Of a stretch of DNA of 64,000 nucleotides, positions 1-8,028 are shown one piece after another (position 1 is the stretch's first letter; every line of letters starts with the position of its first letter). The translations under genes and the position numbers were made by a program. A model generated the notes under the pieces. It did no database searches and was not told the DNA's origin. It saw only the letters and a list, made by a program, of their open reading frames with translations. The stretch is taken from assembly GCA_963842515.1 (NCBI GenBank), contig CAWJGO010000002.1, positions 1,302,001 through 1,366,000 of the forward strand, given 5' to 3'. The DNA comes from CADEED01 sp963842515. GTDB taxonomy: Bacteria > Pseudomonadota > Gammaproteobacteria > Steroidobacterales > Steroidobacteraceae.

Positions 1-1
1 C

Positions 2-580
2 GCCTACGATGAGGCGACGGCGATCCTGGTCGGCGATGCGCTGCAGGCACGCGCTTTCGAAGTATTGGCGCACGCGCCGGCGAGCATCGCCGCAAACGCG
101 CGGCTGGAAATGCTGCGCGTCCTGGCCGACGCCATCGGCACCCGCGGCATGGCCGGCGGCCAGGCCATCGACCTCGAGGCAGTCAAACAAACGCTCGACG
201 AAGCCGCCCTCGAGCGCATGCACCGGCAGAAAACCGGCAGGCTCATCCAGGCGAGTGTGCTGCTCGGCGCTATTTCTGCCGGTGCGGAGGACGCACCGGA
301 GCGCGCCGCGCTCGTGGAATTCGGCGAGGAAATCGGCCTCGCGTTTCAGATTCAGGATGACATCCTCGACGTCGAAGGCACCACCACCGCGCTCGGCAAA
401 CGCGCTGGCGCCGATGCCGACCGCGTCAAACCGACCTATCCGTCGGTGCTCGGGCTTGCCAAATCGCGCGAACAGGCGCTCGCGCGCCGCGATCGCGCAA
501 TTGCTGCACTCACGCCCTGGGGCTCGCGATTTGCACCCCTCACCGAATTCGCGAATTTTCTGGTGGCGCGCATCAACTGA
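2..580 (+). CDS. ispA: Polyprenyl (farnesyl/geranyl) diphosphate synthase IspA, C-terminal part
   Basis: Only the last 192 residues lie in the window; the gene starts upstream. Members condense isopentenyl diphosphate with allylic diphosphates to make farnesyl diphosphate in the cytoplasm. The visible part begins in the helix carrying 'LVGDALQARAFEVLA', contains the conserved KTGRLI stretch and the second aspartate-rich motif 'IQDDILDVEG' (DDxxD, which binds Mg-diphosphate), and ends with the usual short C-terminal helices. It lies 50 bp upstream of dxs in the same direction, the common proteobacterial isoprenoid arrangement, so co-transcription is likely. Substrate chain length (C10, C15 or C20) cannot be decided because the first DDxxD region is outside the window. 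Confidence 0.93.
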   Translation, partial: AYDEATAILVGDALQARAFEVLAHAPASIAANARLEMLRVLADAIGTRGMAGGQAIDLEAVKQTLDEAALERMHRQKTGRLIQASVLLGAISAGAEDAPERAALVEFGEEIGLAFQIQDDILDVEGTTTALGKRAGADADRVKPTYPSVLGLAKSREQALARRDRAIAALTPWGSRFAPLTEFANFLVARIN

Positions 581-630
581 AGATTTGCCCTGCTTCCCCG
601 ACTGGCCCGGCGTGTAAACTTCGCGCGAAT

Positions 631-2532
631 ATGCCCAACGCCCCGGATCCCTTCGCGCTGCTGCGCTCGCTCAATTCACCGGCCGATCTGCGCGCGCACC
701 CGGAAACACGGCTTGCAGAAGTCTGCGCGGAGCTGCGCAATTACCTCATCAAAAGCGTCGCCACGCGCGGCGGACACTTCGCCGCGGGACTCGGAACCGT
801 CGAGCTCACCGTGGCGCTGCACTACGTCTTCGACACGCCTCGCGACCGGCTGGTCTGGGATGTCGGCCACCAGGCCTATCCTCACAAGGTGCTGACCGGA
901 AGGCGCGATCAGCTCGACACCATCAAGCAGAACGGTGGGCTCGCGCCCTTCCCGGCACGCGCGGAGAGTGAATACGACACGTTCGGCGTCGGCCACTCGA
1001 GCACCTCGATCAGCGCGGCGCTCGGCATGGCCGTGGCCGCCGAGCTGATCAAGGACGACCGCAAGGTGGTGGCCATCATCGGCGATGGCGCCATGACTGC
1101 GGGAATGGCCTGGGAAGCGCTGTTGAACGCCGGGATCCGCAAGAACACCAATCTGCTCGTCGTGCTCAACGACAACGACATGTCGATCTCCGAGAACGTC
1201 GGCGCGCTGTCCAACTATTTTGCCAAGGTGTTGTCGGGGCGCATGTATTCGACGCTGCGTTCCGGCGGCAAGAAGATCCTGAAACCCATGCCCACCATGT
1301 GGGAGCTGGCGCGGCGCTCGGAGGAAATGATGAAGGGCATGGTGTTGCCCGGCACCATCTTCGAAGAGCTCGGCTTCAACTACATCGGCCCCATGAACGG
1401 CCACGACATCAAGGAGCTGGTGGCCACGCTGCGCAACATGCGCAATCTCAAGGGCCCGCAATTGCTGCACGTGGTCACGAAGAAGGGCAAGGGTTACGAC
1501 CCGGCGGAGAAAGATCCGATCAAGTGGCACGGACCGGGCCCGTTCGACCCGGTCAGCGGCACCATCTTCAAGGAAAAAGCGACCGGCCCCACCTATTCAC
1601 AGGTGTTTGGCCAGTGGTTGTGCGACATGGCGACGCGCGATGAACGCATCGTCGGCATCACGCCGGCAATGCGCGAAGGCTCGGGCCTGGTGGAATACTC
1701 TAAAAAATTTCCGCAGCGTTATTTCGACGTCGCCATCGCCGAGCAACACGCGGTCACGTTCGCGGCGGGCCTCGCCTGCGAGGGGCTGCGGCCGGTGGTC
1801 GCTATCTACTCCACATTTCTGCAGCGCGCCTACGACCAGCTGATCCACGACGTCGCACTGCAAAACCTGCCGGTGCTGTTCGCGCTCGACCGTGCCGGCC
1901 TGGTCGGCGGCGATGGCGCCACGCACCAGGGCAGCTACGACTATTCGTTCCTGCGCTGCATTCCGAATCTCACGGTCATGGCGCCGTCCGATGAAAACGA
2001 GTGCCGGCAGATGCTGTACACCGCCACGACGATCAACGGTCCGGCCGCGGTGCGTTATCCGCGTGGCCAGGGCCCGGGTGTCACGCCGGTCGCGGAAATG
2101 ACCGCATTGCCGGTAGGCCGCGCGGAGATACGCCGCGAGGGCCATGGAGGCTTGTTGATCCTCGCCTTCGGTGCGCTGGTGAAGTCGGCGGAGATCATCG
2201 GCGAACGGCTCGATGCCACGGTCGTGAACATGCGATTCGTCAAACCGCTGGACGAAGAGCTGGTACTGCGGCTCGCCGCGAAACACCGCGCGCTCATCAC
2301 CATCGAAGAAAACGCCATCGCCGGTGGCGCGGGTTCCGCTGTCATCGAGCTGCTGGCGAGCTGTGCGAATCCGATGCCGACGCTGACGCTCGGCATCCCC
2401 GATCGCTTCATCGAACACGGCTCGCGGGAAGATTGCCTGGTACAGGCGGAGCTCGATCAGCTGAGCCTGTCGGCCGCGGTGGAACGCTGGTGGAGCCCGC
2501 TTGCGGGAAGCCTGGCGCGCTCCGGGACATGA
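631..2532 (+). CDS. dxs: 1-deoxy-D-xylulose-5-phosphate synthase
   Basis: 633 residues, normal length for DXS. It condenses pyruvate and glyceraldehyde-3-phosphate using thiamine diphosphate, the first step of the MEP pathway to isopentenyl diphosphate. The N-terminal transketolase-like domain has 'DVGHQAYPHKVLTGRRD' and the ThDP/Mg motif 'GDGAMTAGMAWEALLNAG' at about residue 151. The pyrimidine-binding domain has 'AEQHAVTFAAGLA' with the conserved ThDP-activating glutamate at 371. The C-terminal domain follows. It lies just after ispA, so the window holds both the entry and a prenyl-elongation step of isoprenoid synthesis. The start at 631 fits the family N-terminus although the Shine-Dalgarno sequence is weak. 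Confidence 0.97.
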   Translation: MPNAPDPFALLRSLNSPADLRAHPETRLAEVCAELRNYLIKSVATRGGHFAAGLGTVELTVALHYVFDTPRDRLVWDVGHQAYPHKVLTGRRDQLDTIKQNGGLAPFPARAESEYDTFGVGHSSTSISAALGMAVAAELIKDDRKVVAIIGDGAMTAGMAWEALLNAGIRKNTNLLVVLNDNDMSISENVGALSNYFAKVLSGRMYSTLRSGGKKILKPMPTMWELARRSEEMMKGMVLPGTIFEELGFNYIGPMNGHDIKELVATLRNMRNLKGPQLLHVVTKKGKGYDPAEKDPIKWHGPGPFDPVSGTIFKEKATGPTYSQVFGQWLCDMATRDERIVGITPAMREGSGLVEYSKKFPQRYFDVAIAEQHAVTFAAGLACEGLRPVVAIYSTFLQRAYDQLIHDVALQNLPVLFALDRAGLVGGDGATHQGSYDYSFLRCIPNLTVMAPSDENECRQMLYTATTINGPAAVRYPRGQGPGVTPVAEMTALPVGRAEIRREGHGGLLILAFGALVKSAEIIGERLDATVVNMRFVKPLDEELVLRLAAKHRALITIEENAIAGGAGSAVIELLASCANPMPTLTLGIPDRFIEHGSREDCLVQAELDQLSLSAAVERWWSPLAGSLARSGT

Positions 2533-2667
2533 AGCGCGAGCCTGAAACCACGCAATCGACGGGCCGCAGGCGCAGATCCAGAGCTTTACCTCCAATGAGG
2601 GGTTGATCCGGCTGGCAAAGCCCGCAAACTGTGCCGGCCTTAAGAGCTACACCTTCCAGGCTTCCTA

Positions 2668-3495
2668 ATGAACACTGTCGCTGCCCCAGAGGCCCGCGTC
2701 GTCTCCGTCGAAGACGTGCAGAGCCGCGCCGATACCCGCCAGATCCCGATCAACCAGGTCGGCATCAAGGACATCAATCACCCCGTGAAGGTGAAGGATC
2801 GCTCCGCGGGCGAGCAGCACACCGTCGCCAACTTCAACATGTACGTGAACCTGCCGCACAACTTCAAAGGCACGCACATGTCGCGGTTCGTCGAGATCCT
2901 GCACCGGGAGCGCGAGATTTCCGTGGAGTCCTTCGGCAGCCTGCTTGCCGAGATGACCGAGCGCCTCGAGGCGGACGCCGGGCACATCGACATGTCGTTT
3001 CCTTATTTCGTCATGAAGAAGGCGCCGATCTCCGGCGTCGAAAGTTACATGGACTACCGCGCCAGCCTCATCGGCAAACGTGTCAGGGGCGAAACTCAGA
3101 TGTGGGTGAAGGTGATCGTGCCGGTCACCAGCCTCTGTCCTTGCTCCAAGAAAATTTCCGAGCGCGGCGCGCACAACCAGCGTTCGCACGTGACCATCTC
3201 GGCCAGGCTGCGCGAGCACATGTGGATCGAAGAGCTCATCGAAATCGCCGAGAGCGAAGCCTCCTGCGAGCTGTACGGCATCCTCAAGCGCCCCGACGAG
3301 AAATACGTGACCGAGCGCGCCTACGACAACCCGAAATTCGTCGAAGACATGGTGCGCGACGTGGCCGTGCGGCTCAACGACGAGCCGCGGGTCGCGGCCT
3401 ATGTGGTGGAGTCGGAGAACTTCGAGTCGATCCACAATCACTCGGCGTACGCCCAGATCGAGTGCGACAAGGACGCGGTCGCCTCAGGCGTGTAG
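2668..3495 (+). CDS. folE2: GTP cyclohydrolase I, FolE2 (type IB)
   Basis: 275 residues. FolE2 converts GTP to 7,8-dihydroneopterin triphosphate, the first step of folate (and queuosine-type) biosynthesis, using an active site that tolerates metals other than zinc. The diagnostic segment 'VTSLCPCSKKISERGAHNQR' carries the catalytic-site cysteine (C157) within CPCSK, and the His/Arg-rich follow-on is intact. It lies 135 bp after dxs on the same strand. In many bacteria folE2 is a Zur-controlled backup for zinc-dependent FolE, but no Zur-like operator is visible here, so it may be the housekeeping enzyme. A GC-rich inverted repeat at 3503-3519 follows the stop codon but has no T-tract. Confidence 0.95.
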   Translation: MNTVAAPEARVVSVEDVQSRADTRQIPINQVGIKDINHPVKVKDRSAGEQHTVANFNMYVNLPHNFKGTHMSRFVEILHREREISVESFGSLLAEMTERLEADAGHIDMSFPYFVMKKAPISGVESYMDYRASLIGKRVRGETQMWVKVIVPVTSLCPCSKKISERGAHNQRSHVTISARLREHMWIEELIEIAESEASCELYGILKRPDEKYVTERAYDNPKFVEDMVRDVAVRLNDEPRVAAYVVESENFESIHNHSAYAQIECDKDAVASGV

Positions 3496-3689
3496 ATAGG
3501 CCGGCGCGCGGATCGCGCCCACTGCGTAAACGCGCCCTGCGGATGCCGGAACCCGCATCGGCGGTGCGAACCGCGTCACAGTTTGGAAGCGGCGCTGCCG
3601 CGCGCGGGTCGGCACGAGAAGTCGGTTAGCGCCACCGCCCGCCGCATCGGATCGAATGCGCTGCCTGACCTCAAGGCTCATGGAGTGAA

Positions 3690-4361
3690 ATGTCGCGCAT
3701 CCCGAGATCATCCCGTATCCGCTGGATGAACGCGGCCGGACTCGCGTCGCTGGCGCTTTGCTGCCTGGCGCGGGCACAGGGAGGCGCGCTGAGCGTATCG
3801 GTCAAGCAGCGTGACGACAAACCGCTGATCGGCGCGGTGATCACGCTCGAACCGCAGTCGATGGCGCTGCCGCCCGCGCCGCCGGTGAAGGCCATCATGG
3901 ACCAGGTGAACCTGGCCTTCGTCCCGGATGTGCTGGTGATTCCGGTTCACTCGAGCGTGCAGTTCCCCAATAGCGACGCGATCAGCCACCAGGTGTATTC
4001 ATTTTCGAATGCACGGAAGTTCCAGCTGCCGCTGTATCGCGGCAAGCCCTATCCACCGGTGGTCTTCGACCACGCAGGCGTCGTCACACTGGGCTGCAAC
4101 ATTCACGACAACATGCTCGCCTATATCCTGGTGACCACCGCGCCATTCTTCGGCCGCACCGACAGCGCCGGCTCGTGGACCGCTGCGAGTCTGCCGGAAG
4201 GCACGTACCAACTGCGGGTCTGGCACCCGTTGCTCAATGAGCCGAAGGAGCTGCAGCGCATCGTCCGGGCAGGGCCTGCGCGCGACGCCATCGAGCTGCG
4301 CCTCACACGCGCACTTCGGCCTGCGCCGCTTCAGCAACGCCCGCACTCATGGGAATACTGA
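3690..4361 (+). CDS. Exported cupredoxin-like protein ('methylamine utilization protein' type)
   Basis: 223 residues. A signal peptide is visible (basic N-terminus, hydrophobic 'AAGLASLALCCLARAQ', cleavage near residue 30), so it is probably periplasmic. Candidate type 1 copper ligands are H100 in 'ISHQVYSF' and C136, H139 and M142 in 'GCNIHDNMLAY', the His...Cys-x2-His...Met order of cupredoxins. A Pro/Gly-rich 'DSAGSWTAASLPEGTYQLRV' segment follows, like a carboxypeptidase regulatory (Ig-like) domain. Relatives are often labelled methylamine utilization proteins, but no mau genes are present. The stop overlaps the next gene by 13 bp, indicating coupling to an outer-membrane barrel protein. 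A role in periplasmic electron transfer or copper handling is inferred, not shown. Confidence 0.75.
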   Translation: MSRIPRSSRIRWMNAAGLASLALCCLARAQGGALSVSVKQRDDKPLIGAVITLEPQSMALPPAPPVKAIMDQVNLAFVPDVLVIPVHSSVQFPNSDAISHQVYSFSNARKFQLPLYRGKPYPPVVFDHAGVVTLGCNIHDNMLAYILVTTAPFFGRTDSAGSWTAASLPEGTYQLRVWHPLLNEPKELQRIVRAGPARDAIELRLTRALRPAPLQQRPHSWEY

Positions 4362-5572
4362 CTAACAAGAATCCCTGGTTGCTGGCCGCGTTCCTCGCTG
4401 GCACGCCGGCGTTTGCCGCCGAATGGGAGATCGCCCTGGACGCGCGCGCGGTAAGCTCCGACGGTCGCGACTCCTTCCTCGACAATGGCCAGGGCAAACT
4501 GCGCTTTGACGAGGATCACCAGGGCGTGCAACTCGGCCGGTTGCGTGCCGCTTTGACGCAGCCGCTCGGCGACGTGTTTTCGGCGCGCATCGAGGCGTCC
4601 ACCTGGGACGCTGACGACAAGAACCCGATCGACTTGACCGAGGCCTACGTCGAATACCGGCCGTACCCGCGCGCTGGCATGCGAACGCGCCTGCGGCTCG
4701 GTGCGTTCTATCCACCGATGTCGCTGGAGAATCGCGCGCTCGGTTGGGAGACTCCGTACACCATCACGCCGTCGGCCATCAGCAGCTGGATCGGCGAAGA
4801 AATCCGCGCCGTCGGACTCGAAGGCCAGGCCAACTGGTTAGGCACGCGCACGGGGCACAGCTTCGACCTGCAGCTCACCGCTGCCTTGTTCGGCTGGAAC
4901 GATCCGGCCGGCACCATGATCGGGGCACACGGCTTCGCGTTGCACGACCGGCAGACCACGCTGTTTGGCCGCGTGGGCGCACCGCAGCCCGATGTCGAAT
5001 TCGCCAAGAAAGAACTGTTCCACGAAATCGACGATCGCGCCGGCTACTACGTCGGGGCGCAGGCGCAGTATCTCGACCGCGCCGTGCTCAATCTCCTGCA
5101 TTACGACAACCGCGCGGACCCGACCATCGAAGACCCTGCGATCCGCGACTTCGCCTGGCTGACTAAATTCGATGCCGCCGCGTTGCGTATCGAGAGCGGC
5201 AGTGGCTGGACCATCATCCTTCAGGCCCTCGAAGGCGAGACGTATATCGCCCCCAGAATCTGGCTCGACTGGATATTCGACTCGCAGTCCGTGCTGCTGG
5301 CCAGGCGCGCAGGTGCGCACATGCTCGCTGCGCGTTACGACAGGTTCGGCGTGGTTTTCCGCGGCGATCGCACCGCATCCGGCAGCGAGGACGGCCATGC
5401 ATGGGCGCTGGCGTATTCGTATGAGCCCGGCAATCACTGGCGCTTCGCCCTCGAGTGGCTGCGTGTGGAGAGTGACGTGCCCGCGCGCGTCGAATTGCTC
5501 GGCGAACCATCGCCCGCCATTGAATCGAAGGTGGAGCTTTCCGCGCGGTACCTGCTCAGCGGCAGCTTCTAG
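4349..5572 (+). CDS. Outer-membrane beta-barrel (porin-like) protein of unknown substrate
   Basis: 407 residues with a signal peptide ('WLLAAFLAGTPAFAAEW', cleavage after AFA). The body alternates polar and aromatic residues in short strands. It includes 'VELSARYLLSGSF' at the end, whose terminal phenylalanine is the usual BAM recognition residue. Several strands resemble phosphate-selective porin-like barrels (for example 'RTRLRLGAFYPPMSLENRA'). It overlaps the cupredoxin gene by 13 bp and is followed 80 bp later by a modA homologue, so it is probably in the same operon. No specific family can be named with certainty; the outer-membrane location is a strong inference. Confidence 0.65.
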   Translation: MGILTNKNPWLLAAFLAGTPAFAAEWEIALDARAVSSDGRDSFLDNGQGKLRFDEDHQGVQLGRLRAALTQPLGDVFSARIEASTWDADDKNPIDLTEAYVEYRPYPRAGMRTRLRLGAFYPPMSLENRALGWETPYTITPSAISSWIGEEIRAVGLEGQANWLGTRTGHSFDLQLTAALFGWNDPAGTMIGAHGFALHDRQTTLFGRVGAPQPDVEFAKKELFHEIDDRAGYYVGAQAQYLDRAVLNLLHYDNRADPTIEDPAIRDFAWLTKFDAAALRIESGSGWTIILQALEGETYIAPRIWLDWIFDSQSVLLARRAGAHMLAARYDRFGVVFRGDRTASGSEDGHAWALAYSYEPGNHWRFALEWLRVESDVPARVELLGEPSPAIESKVELSARYLLSGSF

Positions 5573-5652
5573 CGACCGACTGGACGCGCTCATGCGCAAT
5601 CGACACTAGGGACGCGCCAGCGTATACAGCGTGCACCTGTCGGGACACGCAC

Positions 5653-6441
5653 ATGAAACCCCACGCCATCGACCTGCTCCTTGCTCCCTTCCTTATCCTG
5701 TTTGGCTGCTGCGCAGCGTTGGCACATGCGCAAGACGCGAAGAAGCCCGCGCTGCTGGTTTTCGCTGCCGCATCGCTCACCAACGTGCTCGGCGAGATTT
5801 CACCAGCCTGGGAGAAGACTTCGGGCATTCCGGTGAAGCTGTCGTTCGCCGCGAGCTCGGTTTTGGCGCGGCAGATAGAAGCCGGCGCCAAGGCCGACGT
5901 CTTCATCTCCGCCGACGCTGAGTGGATGGACTACCTGCAGTCGCGCAATCTCATCGACAAGAGCGCGCGCCGCAATCTGGTGGGCAACCGTCTGGTGCTC
6001 ATCGCACCGGCCGACAGCAAGCTCGTGCTCAAGATCGCCACAGGTTTCGCCCTCGCCGAGGCCCTCGGCGACGGCCGGCTGGCAACGGGCGACCCAGACA
6101 CGGTGCCCGCGGGGCGATACGCGCGCGCCGCGCTCACGTCGCTCGGCGTTTGGGATGAGGTAGCCGACCGGCTGGTGCGCGCCGACAACGTGCGCAGTGC
6201 CATGTTGTTCGTGTCGCGCGGCGAAGTGCCGCTCGGCATCGTCTATGCCACGGACGCCGCCGTGGATTCCAAGGTCCGCGTCGTCGACATGTTCCCGGCC
6301 TCGACGCACGCGCCGATCACCTACCCCGCCGCCGCCGTCCGCGGCGCGAGACGCGAGGCGACAGCCCTCATCACCTATCTTGGTGGCGAACAAGCGCGCG
6401 CGGCATGGCGGAAGTTTGGCTTTGTGGAGCTACCGCGGTGA
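5653..6441 (+). CDS. modA: ModA-family molybdate/oxyanion-binding periplasmic protein
   Basis: 262 residues. A signal peptide (hydrophobic stretch ending 'ALAHAQDA') is followed by a classical ModA fold. 'LLVFAAASLTNVLGEI' holds the oxyanion-binding Ala-Ala-Ser, 'SFAASSVLARQIEAGAKADV' the second binding serines, and then 'ISADAEWMDYL'. ModA normally delivers molybdate or tungstate to the ModBC ABC transporter. Here no modB or modC is adjacent. Instead the stop codon overlaps the GTG start of an OprP-like porin in a GTGA arrangement (4 bp). The gene is therefore embedded among envelope proteins rather than transporter genes. It could bind another oxyanion; the ligand cannot be read from sequence alone. 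Confidence 0.85.
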   Translation: MKPHAIDLLLAPFLILFGCCAALAHAQDAKKPALLVFAAASLTNVLGEISPAWEKTSGIPVKLSFAASSVLARQIEAGAKADVFISADAEWMDYLQSRNLIDKSARRNLVGNRLVLIAPADSKLVLKIATGFALAEALGDGRLATGDPDTVPAGRYARAALTSLGVWDEVADRLVRADNVRSAMLFVSRGEVPLGIVYATDAAVDSKVRVVDMFPASTHAPITYPAAAVRGARREATALITYLGGEQARAAWRKFGFVELPR

Positions 6442-8012
6442 AACACTCCCTGGCCCTGCGAATCACCGCGACCGCGATCGTGCTGGCCGCCACCGGGCCT
6501 TCTTGGGGCGTCGACGATGCCGCGCTGACCGCCCAGGTGGAGGCATTGCGCACGGCCATCGCCGAGCAGCGTGCCCAGCTCGACGCGCAGGCCAAACTAC
6601 TGGATGCGCAGCAGAAGCAGCTCGAGGCGCTCACCAGCCAGCTCGGCCAATCGAGAATTTCGACCCAGGAAGTACCCAGGCTCGCGCTCATCAACAGCCG
6701 TCCCACCATCACCGCAGCGGATGGCCGCTCGGCGATTGCCTTGCGCGCCAATGTTCAGCTCGATTCGGCCATCTACGGCGAGGCGCCGGAGGGCCCACTG
6801 TCCACGGATTTTCGCCGCGGCTCGCTGGGCGCACCGCCAAACCGTGATACGAACGCAGCGCGCGACTTCAGCGAAGGATTCTATTTCCGCCGCGCACGTC
6901 TGGGAGTGGAGGGCACCATTGCACGCGACTTCAACTACCGGCTGCTGCTCGAGCTGGGCGGCGCGGGCAGCGAAGGTCCCACGCGAATCAACGACGCGTG
7001 GATCGCGTACACCGGCCTCGCGCCGTTCACGTTTCAGCTCGGCGCGTTTTCCCCGCCCGCCAACATGGATGACGGCACCACGCCCGAAGACCTGCCCTTC
7101 ATCGAGCGCGCCAGCGCCTCGGAGCTGTCGCGCGCGCTCGGCGGCGCGGATGGCCGCATCGGCCTCGGTGTCAAAGCCAACGGCGCGCGCTGGATGAGCG
7201 CATTCACGCTCACGACGCGCACCGTCAACGATGCCGAAGTGTTCGATTCGCAACTTGCCGCGGTCGCACGCGCCGGCGGATTGTTGGCAACCGGTCCTGA
7301 CTACAACCTGCACCTGGGCGCCTCGGCGACCTACGTGTTCACGCCTGCCGACCAAGGCTCCTCGGTCACCTCGGCGCGCCATGCGATCCGCTTCCGGGAT
7401 CGGCCAGAGATTCGCGTCGACAGCACGCGACTCATCGACACCGGCACCATCGACGCGGCGCACGCCGGCGTTTTCGGTGTCGAATTCGGCGGCAACTGGA
7501 AACGCTTCTATCTACAAGGCGAGCATTTCTGGTTTGACATCGCACGGCGTTCGCCGACCACGCTGCCCGATCCCGGCTTCACCGGGTACTACCTGCAGGG
7601 AAGCTGGATGCTCACAGGCGAGAATCGGCGCTACAACGCCGTCACCGGATCCTTCCAGAATCCACGGCCGCTCGTGCCCTTCTCGAGCGCCGGGGGATGG
7701 GGCGCGTGGGAACTCGCCGCGCGCTACAGCCGCATGGATTTGAACTTCGAGGAGGGGCTCGAGGGAATCACCGCGCTGCCTGGCAGCGTGCGGGGTGGCG
7801 ATCAGCACGTGCTGACGTTTGGCGTCAACTGGTACCTGAACCCCAACTTCAAGGTGATGATGAACTATCTGCTCATCGACGTGGATCGGCTGAATCCCGC
7901 CGGCCCGGGAAACCTCACGCCGTTCGGGCCTTCGCCTTCGACACCACCGCCCGGCGTCGAGATCGGGCAGGACCTCGACGTCTTCGCCCTGCGAACTCAA
8001 TATTCCTTTTGA
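6438..8012 (+). CDS. Phosphate-selective porin O/P (OprP-like) family protein
   Basis: About 524 residues from a GTG start that overlaps the modA stop (GTGA), chosen because the signal peptide 'ALRITATAIVLAATGPSWG' begins right after it. A longer start at 6405 would put 11 extra residues before the signal. After the signal comes a coiled-coil segment (about residues 25-65, 'LRTAIAEQRAQLDAQAKLL'), typical of the OprP family periplasmic N-terminus. A beta-barrel follows with 'FYFRRARLGVEGTIARDFNY' and ends 'ALRTQYSF'. OprP-type porins form trimeric channels selective for phosphate or other anions. The coupling with a ModA-type oxyanion-binding protein suggests a shared anion substrate (inference). 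Confidence 0.8.
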   Translation: MKHSLALRITATAIVLAATGPSWGVDDAALTAQVEALRTAIAEQRAQLDAQAKLLDAQQKQLEALTSQLGQSRISTQEVPRLALINSRPTITAADGRSAIALRANVQLDSAIYGEAPEGPLSTDFRRGSLGAPPNRDTNAARDFSEGFYFRRARLGVEGTIARDFNYRLLLELGGAGSEGPTRINDAWIAYTGLAPFTFQLGAFSPPANMDDGTTPEDLPFIERASASELSRALGGADGRIGLGVKANGARWMSAFTLTTRTVNDAEVFDSQLAAVARAGGLLATGPDYNLHLGASATYVFTPADQGSSVTSARHAIRFRDRPEIRVDSTRLIDTGTIDAAHAGVFGVEFGGNWKRFYLQGEHFWFDIARRSPTTLPDPGFTGYYLQGSWMLTGENRRYNAVTGSFQNPRPLVPFSSAGGWGAWELAARYSRMDLNFEEGLEGITALPGSVRGGDQHVLTFGVNWYLNPNFKVMMNYLLIDVDRLNPAGPGNLTPFGPSPSTPPPGVEIGQDLDVFALRTQYSF

Positions 8013-8028
8013 GGCGATCGCGGAGACT

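Noticed and set aside
3503..3519. Inverted repeat after folE2 as a terminator
   Set aside because: It has a 6-bp GC stem but no T-tract on either side, so it does not meet the criteria for an intrinsic terminator.
2631..3629. Plus-strand frame of 332 codons overlapping folE2
   Set aside because: It is Arg-rich and without motifs, while folE2 in another frame of the same strand has the full family signature.
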